NCBI GenBank assembly: GCA_965153355.1
Contig: OZ231128.1
Coordinates: forward strand, 40,920,001-40,984,000
From: Flaccisagitta enflata
Lineage: Eukaryota > Chaetognatha > Sagittoidea > Aphragmophora
Reading direction: 5' to 3'
Length of the DNA stretch: 64,000 bases
Every line of letters begins with the position of its first letter. Position 1 is the stretch's first letter. Below, piece after piece: positions 1 through 64,000 of the stretch. The notes beneath the pieces were generated by a model. It saw nothing but the letters and a program-made list of their open reading frames with translations, made no database searches and had not been told where the DNA came from. The translations under genes were made by a program, and so were the position numbers.

Positions 1-341
1 TTGGTCTGTCCGTCCGTTCCAAAATGTTATGGAAAATTTTACCTCTAAATTCATTTACTATCTAGGAAATAATGATGGAATAAAAAAGAGTGCAATTTGA
101 TTTATCAACTGAATTTTGTCAAAATCATGATACTGATAGCATAAGCACTTCATCTTATATTTTTTCAACAAATTTCTTCAGTTTTGCAGTGGGGGGGCGG
201 TTTGTAAGATTTTCATACAATTTAGTTCTGCCATCTTTGAGTAGTTATTGCCAGTTTGTCACTTAATAGAGAGTTTCCATCGTTTTGCTTGTCGTTTCTA
301 AATGGTTAAAGTCAGAAACCAGATTGCGCTTATCTTGAAGA

Positions 342-460
342 TTTTTAGTCGCGTGCTACGCGACTCTATAAGCCACTTTTCGGTCCGTCGGTCCGTCGGT
401 CCATCGGGCGGTCGGTCGGTCAGTCCATCACAAAACTGTTTCAAAGGCTTTTTAAAGCAT
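342..460 (-). mobile_element. AACAAGGCC-family element, truncated
   Basis: Starts with the reverse-strand hairpin end (TTTTTAG then GTCGCGTGCTACGCGAC) and a GGTC-rich core. The far end is missing; a complete copy begins at 461. Confidence 0.6.
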
Positions 461-630
461 TTTTTAGTCGCGGACACGCGACTCTAGCCATGTCGGTTGG
501 TAGGTCGGTCGGTAGGTCGGTCAGTAGGTCGGTCCGTCCGTCCATCACATTTTTGAATTCCAAGCCGTTTTCGCATTACTGCTCCTGCCCAACCGTCCAC
601 GACTGGATTGCCGTGTATCCGGCCTTGTTT
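461..630 (-). mobile_element. AACAAGGCC-family element
   Basis: Complete, minus orientation. The hairpin end carries GTCCGCGACT; the inner 5' tag is AGTCGTGGAC (one mismatch to perfect complement). Core is a GGTCGGTA-like simple repeat. Confidence 0.75.
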
Positions 631-1389
631 ATGTCTCTGAATGGTAGAGAAGGAATTTTGTTGAGTAAACAGTCGTTTGAAATTTCTTTTTAAAAATGAT
701 GTCTGTCTGTCTGTCTGTCTGACTTTTCTTTTGTAAGTGCCCTCGCAATTTGCTTTTTTTTAAAAAGTCATTCGCCTTTCTAGAAATACAGGTATCTCTA
801 ATACAAGTGTCTCAAGTGTAGAAGATAACTATTTCTTTCCATCATTTCGTTTTTTTTTACTCACTTTGGAAATGAAAGTTTTCACTTTTTTGCTTGTCAT
901 TTCTTTGAGCTACAGAGACCAAATTAAACTCGTCTTGTAGATTTTTCGATTTAAATCAATTTGCTCTTTTTGGAAGGTTTTTAGCTATTTTAGAAGCAAA
1001 AATATCTATGGAAGAATTTTATTCCATAATCATTTCCAAGATAGTAAAGGTCGTTATCGGTAATTATAGTTCATTACAGGTAATCATAGTTTATTACAGG
1101 TGATCATGTCACTTTATGTCAATTATCATATGATGTATGTACTTGTTATTGTCGGGAAAAAAGTTGTAGTCAGTCTCCGACTTTTTGACATTCCAGATAA
1201 ACACGGTTTTCATTTTCTTAGAAAATAGTTAGGAATCTTGACCAACCAATTGGGGCCTCTAATAAAATTGACAAAGCAAAGAATTTTGATAATTCTTCCA
1301 TTTAATGCCAAGCAGAATGCTCTACAACAAATATTTTTCGAATTATAAATATTTTAAAATTTTTTTTTATTTCTTTATAATTTCATTTA

Positions 1390-1990
1390 GGATCAATAAA
1401 GTAGTGTATTTACATTTGTTTGGGCATGCAAATACAAGAAAACATGTTGATAAGCATAACTGCTCATCTGTGATGGCATTTTTTAGCATTTTAACTTATT
1501 TAGCTTAATCTTTTTAGTCGCGTGCTACGCGACTCTACAACCCGCTATGTCAGTCCATTGGTCGGTCGGTCGGTCGGTCCCTTTTTTTACTTTTTCGGCG
1601 TTTTTGAGCTTTTTGAGCATACGGCTCCTGCCCAGATGCCCTGGTGACCTTCTCCAGCACTGCTCCTGCCCACCCGCACGCGACTAGGGTAGCCGTGTAT
1701 CCGGCCTTGTTTTTTTCAAATAGGATAAATGAATAAATATTTTTACGTATGTTGAAGCACAAGAAAGCACGTCAGTAAGCATAGCTGCTTATCTATAAGG
1801 GTATTTTTCTGCTTATCTGTCAGGATGTTTTTCAGTATTCTAACTCATTTAGCTTAGTCTTTTTATATGATTTTAAATGGGATGATGTGAGCATATGAAT
1901 ACAAAAAAATATATTAGTGAGCATTGCTAGTTGTCTAGTAGAGTGATTTTGAGTATTTTAGCTCATATAAGTCATTTGGCTCAGTCCTAT
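1390..1990 (+). repeat. Degenerate ~150-base tandem units (copy also at 58050-58990)
   Basis: Repeated phrases of the form GCATGCAAATACAAGAAA then AGCATAGCTGCT and TTTTAGCTCATTTAG recur about three times. The same units occur in both orientations near 58050-58990. One AACAAGGCC element is inserted within. Confidence 0.6.
1511..1714 (-). mobile_element. AACAAGGCC-family element
   Basis: Complete, minus orientation. 5' tag AGTCGCGTGC, 3' end GCACGCGACT inside a GTCGCGTAGCACGCGAC hairpin. It contains the CTGCTCCTGCCC block shared by many copies. Confidence 0.8.
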
Positions 1991-3618
1991 TTTTCTCTGA
2001 TTTTCAGTACAATCAATACATACAATTGCTCTTGGTTTGATCTAACAAATAAAAAAATTTGCAATGACTGAAAATAAAAGCTTAATAAAAAATGATTAAT
2101 GCTCACGACTTTTTCTCACGGCGATAGCGCCACTGATGGTATATGATAGGTGGAACAATATCCCTCGCTATAACTGAAATAAATGGAAAGAGGGCCTTGT
2201 CACGGACTAGTAAATACTCCGAATTGTAATCAGTATCAATTGTAGTTGTACTTGTAGGTCACTGCAGGAAATTGAAACGATGGGTAATTTTAGCTAATTT
2301 TTGGTGTTGTAACCATAGGTAGTCTTAAGTATTGAAGGTTTTATATTGTATATGTGGATTTGTAGATAAATATAAGAACGTCATTTTTTTTCTGAAGCCT
2401 TTAAAAGAGATAGTGAGAGCTACTAGTAGAATAACTACAACGTGCTTAATTTTGAGCGATTTCAAGGCACGATGTTCTTATAATTTAGGTTCTTATAAAA
2501 AAAGTGTATTGGCTACTTGGTAAACAGGTAAGCAGTTGATTATAGTTGATTATAGTTGAGTGTTGAAAACAAAATTTAACAAAAGGTATTTTAGGTAGTC
2601 AAGTAACATCTAAACATCGCTGTAATTACTTTGATCTCCTAAGATGTAACGCGACTAAGGTTTATTGATCTTTTTGGTCCAAGTGAGTTGAGCAAAAATC
2701 ATACAAAGAATACATAACCTTATCAAATTGGTGGAAAACAGGAAATAATTAGGAATTCTGGAAGCTATAGTGGGTGATCATTTATCATGTCCTCCATCAG
2801 TCAAAAAAAAAATCATGCATGAAGTTGGTTCCTCAGTCTCTTTAAGTTTTTGCTTAAATGAGAAAATTTTTTTCACTGTCATGAGAGCTTAAAAATAACA
2901 GCCAATGAGTCAAATTAGTCTATTTTTTTTCAAATTTGTTAATGAAAGGTCTTCGTTCAACAACCTTTAAATTGCAATCGGAGTAACAAAGCTTAAAGGT
3001 TTTGTTGGTCTCTCGGTGCCAGTCGCTCCCCGTTGGAGGTTGAGTCAGGGTCATCCACAACAAACTTTTTCCCTATCGAGTTCAATTCGAAGGTCAGATC
3101 AACGTTTCCACCGTTCGCTTCCAGCTATGGCCTTTTTAGAGCCTTCCAATCGAGAATATAGAAAGGTTTAAAAGATTGGCTGGGATGTTTCAGAAAATAA
3201 GGAAGCGGAAGAAGGCCACCGTTACATCTTGTTCTCCCACAGGCTCATTGCCTCTAGGGTTGGGCGCATCGACATGAAAATTATGTTAATCTGACCATCG
3301 CCATAATGCGGCATGAAGTGACAAATAAGCCATTAAGCATCGCTAATTTATATGCGTCCTCGCATCTGAACAAGAGGGTTTGTCCGTCCGTCCGGGACAC
3401 TAGGAAAATTCTTTTTCTGCAGAGAGCACAAATGACGCACCTTTTCAAAATTGATCGAATGATCGAATTTGAGCCATATTCCATTGTCATCTGACCGGCT
3501 TTGGCGGCCTTGGAAAGTATAATATGCTATAATAAGATGAGTGGAAGCATAAATCTAGCCTCAGGCTAAGATACAGTCCAACTATCCGGTTATCAAATGT
3601 GCTATTCGAACCTAGTAG
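1991..3618. other. Non-coding, no feature recognised
   Basis: AT-rich sequence. 2040-2150 resembles the centre of the 58050-58990 foldback repeat. Otherwise I see nothing coding; the short open frames here look like chance. Confidence 0.5.
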
Positions 3619-4631
<1,013 letters not shown>

Positions 4632-4635
<4 letters not shown>

Positions 4636-6297
4636 ACGACTTCAGTGGCAGATAGGTTTGACCTTTTGCGTAGTTGGGGTCGCGCCCTTTGAACAGATTC
4701 ACGAGAAAGTGTCATCAAAGGTAAAGATGGAAGAAGTGCCAGTGCTGCACCAGTCCGAATGTCCGATGCCCGGAAAGCAGGAGAAACAACAGAAACCGCG
4801 CCAAAAAATACCAGGACCTAAACCAGTAATCAATGGCGGTTATCGCCATGCGGAAAAAAGTCCAAAGCATTGACCACTGTAGACCAAATATTTTGTATCC
4901 AGATACTTTAACATTGTCAATTATCACAAAAAATTGTCAAACACGCTCTGCAAAGGATAAAAGCCGCGGACAGTTGGGCAGGGGCAGTAAAAGACGATAC
5001 ATAATTACAGATGGACCGACATACCAACCTCGCGTACTTGCGACTGAAAAACTACCAACCTCGCGTACTTGCGACTGAAAAACAACTCATTCAAGAAAAA
5101 TCCAAGAAAAATCGAGTTTCGACGAGTTTGATTTGACAAAATAATTGAGGACAATTGTCCTTAAAAACTTTAAATGGCCATAAAATCTGAAATAATTGTC
5201 TGACTGAGCTGTTCTTGTAGTCTAGGATAGGTAAGATTTTCTGCCAAATCCAATGGTCTGGGTTAGAACACTCAATATTGATGTCTTCATGCACTTTGAT
5301 TTCACGAGTTATTTTTTTTGACAGCCAAATATGTTCAATGAGTATCTTTTAATTAAGTTTGATGCAAAAAATGAAGTTTGGGAAATGAAATTAAAGTAAC
5401 AAAAATTAATCCTCCAGTTTTAACCGGGTTTGCTCGGAAGGTACTGTAGCTATTTATATATTGGCAATAAAGCAGCTTCGTTAAAAAAAAAATCTTTTTT
5501 TCAGTCCAAAGACATGCTCTCTTGTGAAGCTCAACTCACCTCAGTCGGGAGGGGGGTATGGTAACGACAAAATCGATTAATGCCCCAACGCCGAGTTGCA
5601 GTCCTTAATCCCATCAGAAATGTAACGCGATATTCTTCTGCCTTGTTTAGCTGCGTCGCTGTGACATTTGCAGTTTAAAAGTGGTCGAGTTCGATTCGGA
5701 TCTAGATGCGAATTTCGCAAATCGGAGGGCGCAAGAGCTAACTGGAAGAGGGAAGGGGAAAGGGAGGGAGGGAAACAAGTAAGACAAATCATAGTCGCCA
5801 GAGTGGAACCATCAAGAAATAGTACATGTACAGCAACCTTAGAGGGGTAGCGGCGCTGGAGTATTGTAGAACGGCGGGGATTTTTGTCAGTCCATTTGTT
5901 GATCTGTTTATGCATCTCCCCCCCCACAGCCCTCTCAAACCTTAGATCAACCCTCTTAGGCCTCCAACGGAAACATCTCTTATAACAAGAAAAGAACGCA
6001 AACTAGTGATGTAGGTCACAATATTGTTGCAGCTTAGTGGGCAGGGGTGTCTAACCCCCATCTACAACCCATGCCCCCAATCCACCAGCACACATACCAT
6101 ACTCTTTTTTTCCACTTTACTACTCGTGCATTACGGACTTATGGACAGACGGACCAACAGACATCTATGAGTAATGTCTGATGGTCAGTTGGTTGATGTA
6201 ACAGTCACTTAATCATCAAATTTCAAAATGGCACAAAACTGCTAATTTTGGTGTCAGTCCTAGCATTCCTTCCCATTTTCTTTTCATATTCTTCTTA
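4632..6297. other. Non-coding, mostly unrecognised
   Basis: Contains a decayed AACAAGGCC-family copy around 4920-5090, with a 31-base direct duplication at its end. A truncated copy of the GTGAC subfamily lies at about 6007-6165. No gene recognised. Confidence 0.45.
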
Positions 6298-6298
6298 G

Positions 6299-6519
6299 CA
6301 AGTGACGCGGGGTCACAATATTGTTGCAGACGGGTGGGAAGGGGCATACAATCCATGTTCATACCCCATGCTTACTCACACACACTGACAATCATGAGCG
6401 CTGCATCAAAAAGGCACGTTTTCATACTTTTTGACTCAATAACCTCGGACCAACGGATAGACCAATGGATAGACCGCCAGACCAAGCCTCTTATTGAGTT
6501 GCGTATCTGCAACTAAAAA
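6299..6519 (+). mobile_element. AACAAGGCC-family element, GTGACGCGGGGTCAC subfamily
   Basis: Opens AAGTGACGCGGGGTCACAAT. 5' tag GTTGCAGAC is matched by 3' GTATCTGCAAC, whereas sister copies have GTTGCGGAC with GTCCGCAAC. This is a compensated change. Confidence 0.75.
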
Positions 6520-7570
6520 CATTTATTTAAAGAGGCACACAAGCTGACCGAAATTTGGCCTTCTTTCAATCTGCAAAATACATATAATCATAGCATCTTA
6601 TTGATAAGGCTGATATCGAATTTTTTTTTTTTGCCATCTCAAAATTATCATTAACGAAAACTGTGTCAATTCAGGGAAACGTGACATTGCAGTGAGCTGA
6701 ACATTGAGCAAATAAATAGAATTTTTAATTCATACTGTGTTAATGTAGCCTCCAACCAGCTCTCTCAGGCCACAATCAACCCTCTTAATCATCAATTCAG
6801 CCCAGTAAAATCACAGTCCTCCCAGGTTTGAAAATGACCGTCTCAACCGCTAGCAATACACAATTCCTCTCACTGTCACTATCATCATATATACATGAGC
6901 TGTGAGTAATGGCTAAAAGGATAGAAAAATAACTGAGTACAGAATTGCAGTTCATCACTTCCAACTAACTTTCAACAAGATAGACAATATAGTCGACTAT
7001 CCGCGCAGGTTCTACTCTTGCCTTCCCCATTCCTTCCTTTGGCAAAGCTTGATCACAGTTCTGTTGATGCAGCGATGGCTATTAACTCCGCCTCTCAAAG
7101 CCCAACATCCAATCAAATTCGTCCTAGGAGCATGTCGAACCAATGGGGAAACGAGTTAGAAGATGAAGCTTCGTGAGGGCACTCGAGGGCAGCCAAAGGT
7201 CACAAGCAAAGGTCAGTCCAGTCTATTCAGCGCCACTTTGCTGGTTCGAAAGGTCACTGGCTTCCTCCGCTGAAGACCGAAAAGCAGAGAGAGGGGGAGA
7301 AGATGAAGATTTGGGAGGGGAAGGGGTAACGCTTTTATCGATAACGAGGCCAACGCCAACAAGTCGCGTGCCTTAAACTATTTCTGTTTTTGTTAGCAAA
7401 TTTACTAGCCTTACCACAAAAATTCAAATTCAAATTTGACTCTCATGGTATTCACAATGACTAAGTTAGACCCAGCTATGTATTCAAGCGAGAGGGCAAA
7501 AGTGTCAAAGTGCGTCTACACTTATTAACTATTATACAATACATAAATGTGTAAGTTACAAACAGACAAG
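6520..7570. other. Non-coding, no feature recognised
   Basis: Mixed unique-looking sequence, including a GC-richer patch at about 7080-7375 with an unconvincing 67-codon frame. No homology recognised. Confidence 0.4.
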
Positions 7571-7953
7571 CAGGCCTGATTTTAGAGCGAGCCCGCGAGC
7601 CCGATGCTCTCTATTTTGCTCTCGGGCTCTCATGTTTTGCGTGCTCTGAGCCCGGCGGGCTCTCTCTCATTGGGATGCATGGATCAAAGCAAAAGCTGAT
7701 CAAGTAAGATATTTGGAAAATCATCAGGTCTTGAGTTGTTATTCGATTTTTTCACAAATTGATTTATCGTAGTAGTGACTAATCTATCATTATATCATAA
7801 AACAAGTGGCTATTATTTCAAATCTAGGCTGATATGATGGTAAAATTTGGCACAACGTTTTTACCGGGCTCATGGTTTTCCTGTCGGGCTCTGTCAAATT
7901 GTGTGGAGCGAGCCCGACTGGCTCAGTCAAAAAAATCACTAAAATCAGGCCTG
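7571..7953. mobile_element. hAT-type MITE with 8-base target duplication
   Basis: 383 bases. Perfect 15-base inverted ends, CAGGCCTGATTTTAG, flanked on both sides by CAGACAAG (7563-7570 and 7954-7961). The interior is rich in GAGCCCG and has no transposase. An 8-base duplication with CAG-type ends is standard for hAT elements. Confidence 0.88.
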
Positions 7954-8024
7954 CAGACAAGCCAAGCGTGTCCACAACTAAAAATGACTAAGGACCTTTA
8001 CAATAACATAATAACCATCTTATG

Positions 8025-8158
8025 AACAAGGCCAAGTAGGCCAATAAGGTGCGACGTGTGGATCGTCGAATGAATGCGTTACCCCACAAACAGACCAACC
8101 GACTGACCAACCGACCAACGGACACAGCCAGATAGAGGTGCTTTGTCGCACCTAAAAA
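8025..8158 (+). mobile_element. AACAAGGCC-family element, GGTGCGAC subfamily
   Basis: Complete short copy. 5' tag GGTGCGAC, 3' GTCGCACC then TAAAAAA. Core of CAACCGAC-type repeats. Confidence 0.8.
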
Positions 8159-8587
8159 AGCAACAAATACAAAGGTAGAAAATATTTCTCTGACCAACCC
8201 ATTGAACAGCGACAGCTAACCAACCAAAATGAGAAAAATCTTCTACTTGGGACATATTCAACAATTTTGGTTGAAACTGAACTTGATATGGACACTCAAA
8301 TTGGAAGAACTCAACAAACGATGGGAAAAAAAAATTGCATGCCAACTTGCCCAACCCAGCCTACCATACAATCAACCCAAGTGAATAATGCGCAGAACAT
8401 TGGCGATTTTTCAAGTTCAACCAATTAGGCTTAAACTTAGTGTGGACTCAAAATGGGAGAACCTAAAATATGCATATAGTTTATAAGCAATTGAGTGAAG
8501 TATGCAATTAGCTAAAACGACCTTCAACCCGACCAGCCTACCACCCAACCAGATTAAATGTGAAATGTGTTGGCAAATTCCATTTTC

Positions 8588-9160
8588 AGTTGCCTGCACG
8601 CGACTCTATACCCCGCTTTGTCCGTCCATCAGTTGGTCGGTCCCCTTTTTGGGCAGCTGCCCCAAAGGGCCGATGTCCTGTAAGACACAGGGGTGAATTT
8701 CCAGACATCCGTCCATGTGTAGTTACATCCTTCCCCCCCCCACCCCTCTCAAGCACTAAATCAGCCCTTTCAAGCCAAAAATTTGTCCTTTCAAAACTAA
8801 AATCTGATTACTTGGGTCTCAATTAAGCCCTTAAAATAACCCTCTCAAGTCTCATCTGCCCTCATCCCTGATCCTATTTGAGCCCTTGGGCCCCTAAAAT
8901 CAGCCCCTACGTGCCTCATTAGTGCTTCAATCGATCAAATTAGCCCTTTAATGTGCCTTCTCAGGACATCTGGAAATTAACCCCTGTGTCCTACAGGCTA
9001 CAGGACATCGACCCTTTGAGGCCACTGCCCTGCTCTCACTCCACTTCTTCAGCTGATCACTCCAAGCATCGCGTACCGCTGACCATGTGCGATCCTTGTT
9101 GGGCGGTTGTCCATGGATGAATTTCCAGTTGTCCATCCGTACGTTGGTGCATATGTCCCC
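8588..9160 (+). mobile_element. Modular GGCAGCGGCCCC-type element, degenerate
   Basis: GGCAGCTGCCCCAAAGGGCC then GATGTCCTGTAAGACACAGG at about 8650-8695 recurs inverted at about 8960-9030. Degenerate CTCTCAAGCC-type repeats lie between. The tail ACCGCTGACCATGTGCGATC is shared with the 35725-36260 copy. A truncated AACAAGGCC end precedes it at 8588. Confidence 0.55.
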
Positions 9161-9988
9161 CCACCAAGGCTTGAAGCCCTATCAGGCCTGAAATCAGCCC
9201 TCTCAATCCTGAAATCAGTCCTTATAGGGGTTGACTGGGGTATTTCTTTACCAACTGGCCCAACAACCCAACCCTAGCTAATTATTGTTTGAAAATCAAC
9301 TTTCCTGCTGCTATCTAGTGTCCAACTACACGGTCTAAGAAACTTAAGTTGAGTGTACTGCTCCCTTAAAAAGTAACATAGTCACAGATGGGTGGACAGA
9401 GACGTCCAACCCCCAACCAAACCCCAACCCCCTGACACACTTAAGCATCTATAACGCTCATTTCTCCTCTTTACGATTTTATCACCATGGACCAATTTTG
9501 TTTCCTTCCCATGAACCAATTTACGATACCCAGCATACTTATCGCCTAATTGACTTCATTTGCCTGAGTTAGAGATCTGCGAAGAGCTCCGATACTTCTG
9601 GCTTTGTCTTTGAAAGATCCCCTGGGTTTATCCACAATTTTGCTTCAACTGAACTAGATGCATGTATTCAAGTGAGATCTTAGAAGGCGTAGTCTCGCCA
9701 AAAGACGTTTTCCGAATTTGAATACTTCTGTATTAAATTGGCGCTCACAGAAAGCTATGGGGCTGCTAAGAAAAACGAAACTTGTTTTTCAACCCCTCAG
9801 ACACCATATTAAATGGCAAGAAAAAGAAATTCATATAAAATACAATTTGAGATTTGACCTTTCTGAGGCTCTCGCCGTCAGTCTGAATCTGGAAAAGACC
9901 AATATTGCAACAAACTTCAACTTCCCATTATGCTTGCCCCCACTTACACTAACTCAAAAGTCAAGATGGAACGTACAGTATCTAAACA

Positions 9989-10270
9989 AACAAGGCCAAC
10001 ACCTATAAGTCGCGTGCGGGACATAGATATTTTAGGATGACTAAGTGACTCAAGATGACTTAGAATAACTATAATGACTAAAATGACTAAATTGACCAAA
10101 TTGACTTAAGTGACTCAATGAAGCAAAATATGACTTAGAATGACTTGGGATGACTTAGAATGACTTAGTATGACTTAAAATGACTAGAAGTATAATAAAA
10201 ACTAAAATGTGACGGACGGACCAACGGACCAATAAAGCGGAGTGTAGAGTCGCGCGCACGCGACTAAAAA
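9989..10270 (+). mobile_element. AACAAGGCC-family element with TGACTTAGAA core
   Basis: Opens AACAAGGCCAACACC. Tag AGTCGCGTGC, end GCACGCGACT then AAAAA. The core is about 180 bases of degenerate ATGACTTAGA units plus GACGGACC. Confidence 0.8.
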
Positions 10271-10275
10271 AGACA

Positions 10276-10425
10276 TTTTTAGTCGCGGACACGCGACTCT
10301 AGAACTTGCCATGTCGGTCTGTAGGTCGGTAGGTAAGAAATATTGTTAAATTGCGAGCGGTTTTCGCATTACGGCTCCTGCCCAACAGTCCGCGACTGTA
10401 TTACCGTGTATCCGGCCTCGTTTTT
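10276..10425 (-). mobile_element. AACAAGGCC-family element, GTCGCGGAC subfamily
   Basis: Minus orientation, back to back with the preceding copy. Tags AGTCGCGGAC and GTCCGCGACT are perfect complements. Confidence 0.78.
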
Positions 10426-11685
10426 ATCATCCGATAAAGATTAAGTTTTCTGTGAGGTTTGCCAAAGATTAACTTTATCTGGAAAAGTAATAATGTCTTT
10501 GTCCGTTGATTTTATCCCTGATGACTGTCTTTGTGACAATTAAAGATCTTAAACGTAATTTTCTATCTCAAGGCCTTACCATGTTTTTACTAGTGGACAG
10601 GCGACTAACTATAGCAAAGAAAAAAAGCGAACACTTTGTTTTGCTAGTTCCTGCTTACCTATGTGTAGAAAAAGCATGATTGTTTTAAAGCTCAGCTAAA
10701 AATCTTTCAAATGCGACGTAGCTGGTCATTGCAGCTTTATTCGTTTAGAAATGGCAATGGTTTGAAGAAAAAAAATTGCTGATTGAAATGAATGCTTTTT
10801 TTAATTTTTTCCAATAAGCAACTTTAGTCTTTCCGTTTTTGTCAATAATGCAGCTCAGGATTATCTACTCAGTATCCATGAGCAAATCAAAGAGCTTCAA
10901 ATTTTCTTTAAAATGGCGCCAAAAACAAATTTCTAACTCAATGCGTTTAATCTTTATTCTTTATGTTGGATTAAAGATAACCCATGAAAATTGAGTGGTG
11001 AATTTCCAAATTCTTGAACACCTGTCTTCATTCTAATTCCATTTCTGGATGGATAGAGCTAGAACATCCGGCAAGATCTCATTTGAAATATCTTTCGCAG
11101 ATCTTCAAAATGGTCATGATTTTGCTGTTTTTCTCATCGCTTGGATGTATAACATTGACAAACAAGTAGTTCGCTTTTTTATTTTGCCATGTCAGTCAAT
11201 AACTTGGTAGACCCTTCCCCCTCCCACAAATTGTGTAACACAATTTTACTTTTTTCACACTCAAGCGTCACGGACCGACAGACTGACAGCCCGACTAACA
11301 GACGGACAGAAATTCAAAAAGGGGCTCAGTGGTGTCTGTATTTATTTAACTGTCTTTTGATCCCTACTTGTCAAACAGTCTTTGTCTGCCTACCTGTTCC
11401 AGCCTGTCACTCTCTCTGTCATGAGTCTGTAACCCAGTCTCACACAATGGCAATAGTGGGATTTCATCAAATTTTATTTGGAATACTCTTGACTAGGTGA
11501 CTAACGACTTAACTCAAGAGTCAAGAGGAATGGCGTGTCTCACATAAAGGCTCAACCGCACTTAAAATGTGTATGCGTTCTTAGAAGAATTCTGTTCCAT
11601 AGCGAATAAAGCTTGAGGCCTCACATTGGTACCATTTAATAGGACTGTATTAGGAAATTTTGAATTATCTTCTGTATAGCTTTTG
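10426..11685. other. Non-coding; imperfect foldback-like stretch
   Basis: AT-rich. 10690-11110 repeats the CTTTCAAA...AGATCTTCAAAATGG wording seen in the FECH introns near 28060-28280, suggesting an old interspersed repeat. No gene recognised. Confidence 0.4.
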
Positions 11686-11879
11686 TTTTTAGTCGCGTGC
11701 ACGCGACTCTACAACCCGCTTTGTCCGTCAGTCGGTTGGTCGGTTGGTTGGTCACACTTTACTTTTTTTTATGATTTTATTTCTTTGACCTCACTGCTCC
11801 TGCCCAAATGGCCTGGCGACCTCAAATATGGCCCCTACCCACCCGCACGCGACTTCGGTAGCCGTGTATCCGGCCTTGT
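11686..11879 (-). mobile_element. AACAAGGCC-family element
   Basis: Complete, minus orientation, 3' hairpin AGTCGCGTGCACGCGACT. It lies 0.3 kb beyond the DNAJC10 stop. Confidence 0.82.
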
Positions 11880-12167
11880 ATCCGAATCCTCCGCCAGAAA
11901 GGCGTAAAAAAGACGTAAAAAAAACTGGACGAATTTGGGGTTCGCAGCCTAATTTTCAAGACCAGGACTCTCCAAAAACTCTACACATTTTGGGACACCT
12001 TAAAAGTACTTGACAATTGCTTGGCACAGGTATGAGAAATGTTTAGAAAATTATTATTTATATTTCTGTAAAAAGAAGTATAAAAAGGAATTTTGATGCA
12101 ACAGCCACAGAAGAAAAGCCTTCAGCGTTTTTTGTGTAAGAATCTTGATTGTTAGATTTGCCCGTCG

Positions 12168-63571
<51,404 letters not shown>

Positions 63572-63579
63572 CTTGTCAC

Positions 63580-64000
63580 AAAGATGAGGATGAGAATTAT
63601 CAAATCAATCAATTTTTGTGTAAACGAGAACCCTAAGGATTTAGCGATTGTGAGGTATGAAGCGAGAGAGGATTGGGAAAATCAATATCATGACCACCTA
63701 GTAATGGTATAGTCTACCTAAAAAAATCTGAACAGTATCTGGGTCCGCGACGGAAGGGGGTTAAAGATCACCAATTCCGTAAGATCGCTATGACCAAAAG
63801 ATCGCTAACCCTGTAAGTTCGCCAAAACTATAAGACTTTACATTTAGAGCCGCCATACAAAGTTTCATGCAAATCCGTTGAAAAATGACAAAGTTATGCA
63901 CGTTTTTCACTTTTAGGCTAGTAGGGTGGTTGGGTGGTAGGCTGGTTTAGATAAATAGTGTGCGTATGTTGAGTTCTTCCATTTAGAGACTCCATACCAT
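63580..64000. other. DNAJC10 intron 5' of the J-domain exon, no feature seen
   Basis: No further J-domain exon is visible on the minus strand before the window ends. Confidence 0.5.

Overview
This is a gene-sparse, repeat-rich window from an animal nuclear genome, most likely an invertebrate that I cannot name from sequence alone. The genes have many short exons with GT-AG introns. The recognisable proteins are animal types: an ERdj5/DNAJC10-like ER disulfide reductase ending in HDEL, a ferrochelatase with the C-terminal 2Fe-2S cysteines, and a WNK kinase with its displaced catalytic lysine. Rebuilding the genes by hand from exon phases and protein similarity gives far longer proteins than any single open frame suggests.

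Layout. On the minus strand, a DNAJC10-like gene runs from beyond 63571 down to its stop at 12168, with 19 exons visible. Only the signal peptide and the first half of the J domain are missing. Exons 3 (61349-61539) and 4 (20236-20407) are separated by a 40.9 kb intron. Inside that intron, on the plus strand, lies a complete eight-exon ferrochelatase gene (25300-51833). Inside ferrochelatase intron 7 (36920-51659), on the minus strand, lies a complete three-exon WNK kinase gene (40030-45050). This is a three-level nest: WNK within FECH within DNAJC10. A further unassigned cluster of plausible plus-strand exons (about 22332-23113) also sits in the big DNAJC10 intron. The first 12 kb and the last 400 bases hold no gene I can recognise.

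Most of the rest is repeats. The commonest is a family of about 29 short elements that open with AACAAGGCC and close with a hairpin plus CTAAAAA. They have a simple-sequence core built from GACGGACC-like units. Each has a 7-10 base tag near its 5' end that is the inverted complement of the tag at its 3' end. The tag differs between subfamilies, but the complementarity is kept. The layout resembles Helentron-associated elements (DINE-1, HINE, Pearl). A second modular family has GGCAGCGGCCCC ends and 20-base minisatellite cores. There are also large palindromic (foldback) elements of 0.5-1 kb, a 5 kb palindrome in FECH intron 5, several TA-flanked MITEs, a hAT-type MITE with an 8-base target duplication, a tRNA-derived SINE candidate, and very long GA, GT and AGT microsatellites.

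The three identified genes have no shared pathway: ER protein folding, mitochondrial haem synthesis and ion-transport signalling. Their link is positional. Transcription of FECH runs against both DNAJC10 and WNK, so antisense overlap of primary transcripts is expected. Exon edges were placed by hand from splice consensus, phase and similarity. All exon joins in DNAJC10, FECH and WNK are phase-consistent.
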